Source: Melanocharis versteri (lineage: Eukaryota > Chordata > Aves > Passeriformes > Melanocharitidae). Taken from it: a stretch of DNA of 64,000 nt. Shown piece after piece: positions 1 through 9,100 of the stretch. A program made the translations under genes and the position numbers. Positions within the stretch are counted from its first letter, which is position 1. Every line of letters begins with the position of its first letter. The stretch is taken from contig VZTG01000395.1 of the NCBI GenBank assembly GCA_013397845.1, forward strand, positions 788,542 through 852,541, read 5' to 3'. A model generated the notes under the pieces. That model did no database searches, was not told where the DNA came from, and saw nothing but the letters and a program-made list of their open reading frames with translations.

Positions 1-1
1 T

Positions 2-127
2 GAGGGCGTCTGTGCGCCCTCCCTCCTCCGGCGCCTCGCCTCGGGGCTGGCTGGGGCGAGGAGGAGGGGCCGAGCGGACATAGCCAGCCCCGACAAGTGG
101 GAGCGCCTGCGGCCGGACACGCTGCGC
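2..127 (+). CDS. E2F6: E2F6 exon 1 coding part (5'-partial)
   Basis: The frame that joins exon 2 in phase 0 is open from base 2 to the donor GTGAGT at 128. The last residues read SPDKWERLRPDTLR, which sit where human E2F6 has its segment before INLED. No Met occurs in the frame, so initiation is upstream of the window or in a further exon. Human E2F6 has about 41 residues before this point and 42 codons are visible here, so the start should be close. The exon is inferred from the frame and donor; similarity of this N-terminal stretch to known E2F6 is weak. Confidence 0.6.
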
Positions 128-3100
128 GTGAGTGAGGTACATGGCGGGCGGCACAGGGAGGCGCTGCCTGCGGCTGGGGAGAGGGCGGGACGGCGCCGCG
201 GCTGCGCTCCTGCCGCGGGAGCTTGTGAGGAGGCGGCCGAAAGCCCGTCCTACATCTCTGGGCGGGAAAGCTGCGGCGGGACGGGCAGCGTGGTACCCGA
301 AAGGAGCCTTGGGATGCTTCCCCCCTGCGTGGCGTTGGAGCGGGCTTCCCAGGAAAGGTGCTGGAATGCAAAGGGATGGTTTTTCTTGCCTGTGTTACCT
401 ATAGCTTCTTAATCGAGCTAAATATGTTGTAGCTAAGTTTGAGAAAAGGGGATTATAACTGGCTTTTTCTCTGAACATCTGTGATATTGAGGTAATCATG
501 TTGCATGCAGCTCCCACCGCTACTTTTAGCAATGTTATGAAGTAGCTAGCAAAAAAGCCAATTTTGTAAAACTTTAAAAATTTTGTTACATTTTTGTTAA
601 TTAATCTGGATGTTGCATACTTTTAATTTTGTGAAACTTCTCTAAATTTATTGCTTTTTTTTAAACTAATTTTGTCGGTTGGGCTAAATGTTACTTGGTA
701 GAATTTTCTTAAAGCCATGAAAGAGTTCACGTAAGTTTTTAGGTGGGTAATTGAAGTGATGATAGTAAGAAGCAAATGGTGTTTGGCACAGCTTGTTTAT
801 ATAGACATTTAGATGAGTTTACAATGGGTGATACTTTCCTGAGTCAGCTTGTTGTTAACAGGGAAGTCAAAGATGTGGTAATCATTAACAGCCTTGCCTG
901 TGATGGCCATGGAATAGTGGGTGTGAATTACATCTAGTGCAGGTAGCTCAGTTTGCAGGTAGCAGATGGGTGGGATCCCTGGACAAGAGGCCATGAACTG
1001 CCCAAGCCTTGGGACAACAAAGGGCACGAAGATGGGTGGCACTGACCCGGTGAGTGGATACTGAGGGACACAGCAGAAGCCATGAACTGCCCATCCTTTG
1101 GATAACAAAAGGGCACAGGTGGTGGCACTGCTGAAGTGGATGAAGAGAGACACATGGGGAGACACAGCAGGAGCAGAGGACTCAGGGGGAAGAACAAGAT
1201 TTACCTGGGTAGAGGGAAGAAAAACTTAGAGGTTCCTTTATTGTGCGTCCCTCCTTGGAGGTACCAGCTTGGGCTGTTTCTGTGTTGCTGCACCATGAAT
1301 AAATTGCTTTATGGAGAGACATCTGAGACTCTGCAGTAGGAAACCTGGGGTTGAACCAGTGAGGAAACATGGCCTGACTGTGTGAGTGTGGTGTGTAGGG
1401 AGTTAAGTGGGCCTCCCGATAGCTGAGGCTGTCCACCATGAAGGGCCTTCAGTCCCAGCAGAGGCAGCCTCTGTCACTGGGAGTGTGACTGCCAGAGAGT
1501 CCCATGAATGGCCAGACTGGGAAGTTCTCTTAACACTGGGATATTCACGACCCTGAGCTTACTAGTAAGGAAGGCTAGTAGCAAAGCGCAGAACCTGGAT
1601 TCCAGCTTACTCAGTCTTCAAGACTCCAGCTTATTCTGTCAAGAGGTAGTTGAGATTTTGGGAAGGCATCTTTGAAAGCTGGAGGAGCTGAAGAGATAGA
1701 GGTCAGTAAGGAGAAACATTTCAGCATGACGCTCGTGGCAAAAAGAACACATGCAGGACAGACTTAAAGGACAGACTAAAGAACAAGGATAAGAAGTATC
1801 TGGACATGCGGATATGATGCTTGGAAAGCCAAAGTTGTAGTGTTGAAACTAGAAAGGAATGACAAAGGTCACAATATTAAGGAAATTTCCCTGTGTGACC
1901 ACGCAAGAGCCACTTGTCAGTCCCTCTCACACCGCCTGAGCTGGGACTGAGGCCCCTTTGCAGCTGCACCCTCACACTCACACAAGTCAGACAAGGTCCC
2001 CTCACCAGATTGACCCCAAGTTTCCCATAGCAGAGTCTCAGACATTTGGATTCTTAAAATAACTTAATAACTACAACAGCTTGTACAGGGACCCCAAACA
2101 AAGCAAACCTTGGGCTTGTGTACCCTGTATTGGGTTTTTGTGGTCAGGTTTTGATAGTGGATGGGGGGCTACAGGGTGTTTTCTGTGAGAAGCTGCCAGA
2201 AGTTTCTCCCATGTCCCACAGAGCCAATGCCAGGCAGCTCCAGGATGGATCTGTCACTGGCCAAGGCGGAGTTAATCAGGGGTGGTAGTAGTGCCTCTGT
2301 GATAACATATTTAAGAAGGAAAAAAAGTTATTGCACAGTTGTAATTGCAGCCAGGGAAGAGTGGAATGAGAATATGTGAGAGGAACATCTCTGCAGACAC
2401 CAAGGTGAGTGGAGAAAGACGAGGAGGAGATGCTCCAGGTGCAGGAGCAGAGACTGCCTGCAGCTTGTGGTGCAGACCGTGGTGAAGCAGCTGCAGCCCA
2501 TGGAGGACCATGGGGTTGCAGAAATCCACCTGCAGCCCATGGAGGAGACCCAGGCTGGAGCAGGTGGATGCCTGAAAGAAGGCTGTGAACTTGTGGGAAG
2601 CCCGTGCTGGAGCAGGCTCTTGGCAGGGACCCGTGGAGACTGGAGCCCATGCTGGAGCAGGTTTTCTGGTAGGACTTGTGACCCTTGACCCACGCTGGAG
2701 CAGGCTGTGCCTGAAGGACTGCACCCTGAGGAAAAGTGATCCACATTGAAGCAGTTGGTGAACTGTTGCTGTGGGATGGACTCATATTGGAGAAGTTCAT
2801 GGAGGGCTGTCTTCTGTGGGAGGGAACCCCACACTGAAGCAGAGGAAGGACTCTCCTCCCTGAGCAGCAGCAGGAACAGCATTTCATGAACTGACAGTAA
2901 CCCCCATTCCTGTCTCCCTGCGCTGCTGGTGTGGAGGAGGTAGAGCTTGGGAAGGCGGGAGGGGTGGGGGGAAGGTGTTTTCTTAAGACGTATTTTACTT
3001 CTCATTATTCTGCTCTGATTTTATTGGTAATAAATTTAATTAATATTCCCAAGTTGAGTCTGTTTTGCCATAACGGTATTCAGGGAGTGATCTCTTCCGG

Positions 3101-6100
3101 TCCTTAGCTCAACTCACAAACTGCTTGTTACGTCTCTCCCCTGACCACTTGTGGAGGGGGGTGATAGAGCAGCTTTGGGGGTGCCTGGCAGGGTCTATCC
3201 TAGGGCCTGTCCTGTTGATAGGTGGAGGATGTGAGGTTTATGGGCTGGAGGAAGGGGTCATCTAACACCTCATAAACCCAAGAAGTTGAAAATCAAGTGT
3301 TAAGGCCTCGCCTTTACCCTGCAGTGGTACAGGCTGGGGGACTCCCCTGTTGAAAGGACCTGGGGGTCCTGATGGACAGTGGGCTAAATGTGCACCTGCA
3401 CTGTGCCCTGACTTTGGGTCATAGGAGGCTGTCTTAGCAGGAGAATAAACAGTAAATTGAGGGAGGTGATTCTTTTTCCTTACTTGGCATGTATTGGGTT
3501 GCCCTTGGAATGCTGTTCCTGATTTAGGCCCACTACTACAGGAAGGCTGTTAATAAACATCTGAGAGAGGTTGTTAAGGCACAGCAGCCCTTCAGAAGAA
3601 TCCTAGAATATGCTGAGTTGGAAAAAACCCATAAGGATCATCAAGTCCACCTCCTGTCCTAGCACAGGACAATCCCAAGAGTCACACCATGTTCCTGAGA
3701 ACATTGTCCAAGAGCTTCTTGAACTCTGGTAGGCTTGGTGCTGTGACCTCTTCCTTAGGGAGCCTGTTCCAGTGCCCAAGCACCCTCTGGGAGAAGAACC
3801 TATTCCGAATATCTAACCCAAACTTCCCCTGACACAGTTTCATTCCATATTTGCAAGCAGGTTAAGAACTTTAAAAGGTGGCCAGATATTTCAGAGTCAT
3901 ACATGGTGAGAGACTGAAAGGAAATGGCCATGAATTGAAACAAAAGCAAGAGAGGTTGCAGCTTGCGTGAGCATCAGCGAGTTCAGTGGTGTTTCCTACT
4001 TCCGAAAACAGAGTGAGTTGTGCTGAGATTAAGGGCTGAAAATTCTGACAGGAATTAAAGAGCATGTATTAATTCTATCTAGTGACACTTCTTCACAGTA
4101 ATAGCTGTTGAATTGTCAGAACTGTGATGACTGTAATATCTAAAGTAGATTTGAGGATTTCTTCTGAAGCTCCCACTGTAGACAGCATTTTATGACTGTT
4201 GTTTTTTTCCTTTTTTACTTCCTCAGACACCAGTGATCAACTTGAATGTGCACAAGGATGCATGGCTTGTGAAAAGTAAGTTGCTATGTTTCATGTGTGA
4301 AAATTAATCTTGCAGTTTTTCATGCCTTTCTACAATGTGAGTACATGCTGTAGACAAATGAAAAATTGTATTTAATATCAGCAGAGCAGGAAAAATGCTA
4401 ACACTGACTGAAATAATAGATGTAAAACAATACATTCTTTATAGTTTTTCCTCTTCAGATCTGTTGCACGTATACCTTTCCAGTGCTATAAAGAAAATAA
4501 TGCACAGGAAAGGTGATTTAGAGAAAATTGGAACAACATACTGGCAAATGTTGGTTTTCAGCTGGTGTTAATAAACATGGAAATAAACTTGAGTGAATTT
4601 CTGGGTGTTGGGGTTTTTTTTTTGTTTATTTTCTCACCAGTTGAATCGTTTCACAGTAACACAGTCCAAGACTGAGTTGTTGGACCTGTCACGTTGTGTT
4701 AAAGAGTGCATGAACTTGCAGCCATGGAATGGGTGTGATACATTATGAGTAAAAGTGCATGTCTCGTTCATCTTGGGAAAAATACTGATGTTTGAAGTAG
4801 GGTGTTTTCTAGGGTACTTTGTTTACACACACACGTTTTCTTGAAGCATTAGATGGATATTGCTCAGGGACACAGGTTGATCAGATGAAATACCTGGTTT
4901 GCTTTACAGGAGACAAGACGAGTAACTGCAGAATTTGACAATCTTTTATTGACTGGTGCCAAATGAATGTGTGCATACCATGACTTTTTTGTGCCTCAGA
5001 AATAGGTGCTTTTTTGTGCTTTTTGCATACATAAATAACAATCTCCAGTCATTCATCAGTGACTTCTGCTGTTCCTGCAAATATGTTGGTACTGGATACA
5101 CGTAGCGCAGGGATCTCTCTTAAACCAGGGTGTCAGGGTGTCTATAGATCTTTGTTGCATTAGTAAATCTAACAATGGAATGACCAGTTCTTTTGGCCAG
5201 AGACCAAATAGTGCAAACAGAGTTTGTCTACATGCTAAGTTCCTCAGTTCCAGAACAGATTGCTCATGTCCAGGCTGAAACAGTCCTGAAGCCAAGCTGA
5301 CTCCTTAACCATGCCTAATGGTTACATGGGAGGACTTCTGGTTAAACTGGACCAAAAAGGTGTGAAAAAATATTTTAACAGTGTCATGGAGCAGAGATAG
5401 AGCTGTGTTTCTCTGGCAGCACTTCAGCACTATCTGTAGTTAACCAAAGGTTTTGTTGGTATTTGTTCAGTGATGCAATCTCACGTCCTACAGAACATGC
5501 AGTTACTCAGCTGTTAATATCCATACTAGCAGTGTGGAGTCATGAATGTTGAAAGCACAAAAATCCATGCTTGCTATTTAGATAAAATCATTGCAAATAA
5601 ATGTAGGTGTTTGTAGTTAATAAGCTTTATATGGTGCCATCGCAATTCAGCATTAAAAACTGCAGTGCTTCCAGACTTTTATCTTCATTGTTACTTCATC
5701 ACTATCATTTTTTTTAAGGAATACTTCATGCTTATGTAGTAGCTTACCCTAAATATTCTACCAAAACTTTACAGAAACTATGGAATTCAAAAGGCCTCGA
5801 TTTGATGCATCCTTGGTGCTTTTGACACGAAGATTTATGGCTCTTCTCAAAAAAGCTCCAGACGGTGTCCTTGATTTAAATGAAGTAGCAACAACACTTG
5901 GAGTACGAAAACGAAGAGTGTATGACATCACCAATGTGTTGGATGGAATCCACTTGATTCAGAAAAGATCTAAGAATGTTATCCAGTGGATGTGAGTTGG
6001 CTTTGAAACTTCTAGTTTCTGAAACAGTAAATCTCAACAATGTTGAGTAATGTTTATAACTTTGAGAGTATCTAAGCATATTAAATTACTTCTCATAGAT

Positions 6101-9100
6101 AATATTTTAAGTTCTGTATCCTTATGCTGTATGAATTACCTAATATGTTAAGAAGTAACAAGTGCAGAAGTACATGGAAGCATATTTCAGCAGAGTAAGG
6201 GTTGCCAGAGTTCCTTACTGTTTTCTGTTAGCGTACTTGATGTTTAATAAACAGGCTTTTATTTATACAAACATACTAGACAACTTCCGTATTCTTCTAG
6301 AGGTAATAATCTTGACCAAGTTGTTGGAAAAGCACCAGAGCAGCAAAAAATTAAAGATGAACTTTCTGACTTATCAGCCATGGAAGAAGCTCTGGATGAA
6401 TTAATCAAGAATTGTGCTCATCAGATATTTGAACTAACAGATGACAAAGAAAATGCAAAATATCCTTTCAACTCTTGCGTTACTTTAACACATGGTTTTG
6501 GTTGCATGTGCTCACATATCTAGTAAGAAGTGTAGGCTGTTACCACAGGTATGCAGTACTGCTTGATAATGAGTTTTATAATAGCAAACTTTCTGATTAT
6601 TTTGTATTTGAGAATGCCAGTCGTGTGCCTTGCTTTGCAGTATCAGGGACAGTCTAGCCTGTCCTCAGAGGAGTGCTGCTTGTGTGGCCTTTCCACTGCA
6701 GAAGAATGAAGTGGGGCAATAGTCTTAGTACCCTGACCATCACCCTGTCCTCTCCATTTGAGTTGTCTCAGGGGCAGGTCTTGACCTACCAGTGACATCA
6801 AGCTGCTTAGTGAGATGACAGAGGACTCAAAATGGGGTCCCAGTGGCTTGTTGCCAAGGAGATGTAATGGTATGTTGGTGGTGTCCTAATACTCTTCTCT
6901 CTTGAAAGAGATTCTATTGCAGTTCTGACTTTCAGAGGGGTTTTGATAATAGAAAAGAGATTTATTTTAGTATATGGCATAAAGATTGAATTTTGGCTTT
7001 GGGTTAAGGTAAAATATTATTTAGCTCCCTTGTTTGGCAGGATGTGTGCGCAAATGAAATGTGCCCATTTTCTTTACACCTTACTGGTTAAGAAAATAGT
7101 TTTATAGTGTCCCAGGAAATTATTTTCTTGCTATTAGAAAACAGAATGTAGTTTCTGAAGAACAGTATTCCCTCTGCTTTGTAGACTTATGACAGCATCT
7201 GTGAAAACTGTTCAGGTTTTTTTTATATTATTGAATATATTTTTAAAAGCTTTTTTTCCTTCTTAGAAATACAGAAAAGTATTTTTCCATTTGTTAGCTG
7301 ATACTTCATTTTACAAACCTAATATTGACCTCTGCTGAATTGTTGATCAATTTTCTTAAGTTGGTATTCTGCCTCAACATATCTCGACATCACGCTCTTT
7401 TAGTCTGCCCATTCGCAAATTACTTTACAGAATCCTTGACCAATGTATACACTAGCTTATGTGACATACCAAGATATCCGAAGCATTCAGGCATTTCAGG
7501 AACAGATTGTGATTGCAATCAAAGCTCCAGAGGAAACCAAATTGGAAATACCAGTTCCTAAAGAAGTAAGTTTTATACATTTCTCCTAAGGGAATAAAAG
7601 TTCTCAAATTTGATTTTTTGCAGCAGCACTCAGTAATTGACTTCCAGGTTCTTTGTCATGCAGATACTGGTAGTTCATTGTTCTTGTGTTCCACTAAACA
7701 GTGCTGTAAGGATAACAGTCTGAGAAACTTATTTGTAGTATTTTTCTCTTTGCCTAAATTAAGCCATAAATGTATCTGAGCTTTAGTTACCTGGTTTTGC
7801 TAGAGAGAATGGAACAGCTGTAATAAAGTACACAATGTACAGTATGGTTGGAAAAAGCAAACGTTTTGTTACTCTGGTAGATCATATCTAGAGGGATTTT
7901 TCATGGAGTGGGGGCTGTGCCGTGTCCTCACCCCACTGTGCAGTACACAGGCTCCATTCTGGTCTCACAGACAAGCTGGACCTTTGTCCCCTGCACCCAG
8001 CAGTGCCACAACTGCACAGTGGGGCCTGTGTACTGGGAACCACCGTTGGTAGTGCTCTGAGAGGGCAAATCCTGGAAGGCAGCCTAAGATAACAAATGGA
8101 ACTTTAATTCCATTTTCTTTTTTGCATGAGCATTTTTCATAATCTTCCCAATTGCGTAGTCATTGAAGTTGCCTTGCTATGTGCACAGAAAGGTGGGGAT
8201 ATCTTAGGAAATGGAGATGAATCAGTAGAACCAAAAGAGTTAGATCCACTGCACAGATCTCCAGTAGTTTCCCTGGTCAAAGGAGCTGTCTCTCATCCAG
8301 TGCAGATGAAAAAGATACAATTCCAAAGGCCTCCTGAAGCAATAAAAAGGCAGGATTTAAAAAGTTGTATATTAGAACTGAATATTTTCTCCATTGTGCA
8401 TTAAGATTTATTTGCTCCATGCTTTGCCGCGTGATGTCAGCTGAAGTAAAGCGGTGGAAGCGATTGGGATTAGTTGCTCTACCGTGTTGTTAAAGCCGTG
8501 TGCTCCAGTTTGTTGTCTGATTCATGGCACTGTTTTGTCAAGTTTTTAAATTTTGCTACTCTTCCTAAACATATAGTAAGCCTTGGTCATATGTCTGAAG
8601 GTCAGTAGAAAGACTAAACAAATACTTAAATGCACATTCCTCAAAAATGAAAACTCATTAGCTTAATTCTGCATAATAATTGTCCTACAAAAGTATGTAA
8701 TAGTCATAATTTATGTGGTAGTAACACAATTTTAAATAGTTACATCGTTTCTGTATTTGTTCTGTTCTTAATCTATTGTCTTTAAAATATGTGCAAAAAT
8801 AGATAAAGAACGTGCAAGATTTGTTCTTTGGATTATACGCAAGTTGCTGTTTTATAGGATCACATAGAAGTACGTGTGAGGAGCACAAAAGGACCCATTG
8901 ACATGTATCTATGTGAGGTGGAAAAAGAGGAGCCAGGTACCAAAACTTGTGAAGATATGGATACTGTCATTAGTGAAACTGAGCCATCAGTTTATCCAGA
9001 TGAAGGTAACATCCTCCTTTTACACTTTCTTCCACGTGTAGGTTTTTTTGTTTGTTTTTTTTTTTAATATTGTCTTACCATTCTGATGAAATTGTACGCT

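Larger units (their letters stand above)
1..360. promoter_or_regulatory. E2F6: GC/CpG-rich 5' end of E2F6
   Basis: The first roughly 360 bases are strongly GC-rich with many CpGs, then the sequence turns abruptly AT-rich. This is the downstream part of a CpG-island promoter whose upstream part lies outside the window. Two small overlapping + strand ORFs here (from 128 and 132) come from the GC-rich composition and start at or after the exon 1 donor, so they are not taken as genes. Confidence 0.7.
7566..8857. other. E2F6: E2F6 intron 5
   Basis: A 1.3-kb phase-0 intron with donor GTAAGT and acceptor TTTATAG. It contains a permuted inverted repeat (7931-8035) and a codon-like open stretch (8186-8404), both listed separately. 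Confidence 0.75.

Noticed and set aside
2276..3005. ORFs up to 225 codons on the minus strand
   Set aside because: They lie wholly in the ERVL-type LTR, in overlapping frames with repeat-derived composition.
5056..5295. 79-codon minus-strand ORF in E2F6 intron 2
   Set aside because: No domain, no splice or promoter support, and length within chance expectation.
6162..6657. Two ORFs overlapping E2F6 exon 4 and the U12 intron
   Set aside because: The first reads exon 4 in the wrong frame and the second is intron sequence past the AT-AC donor.
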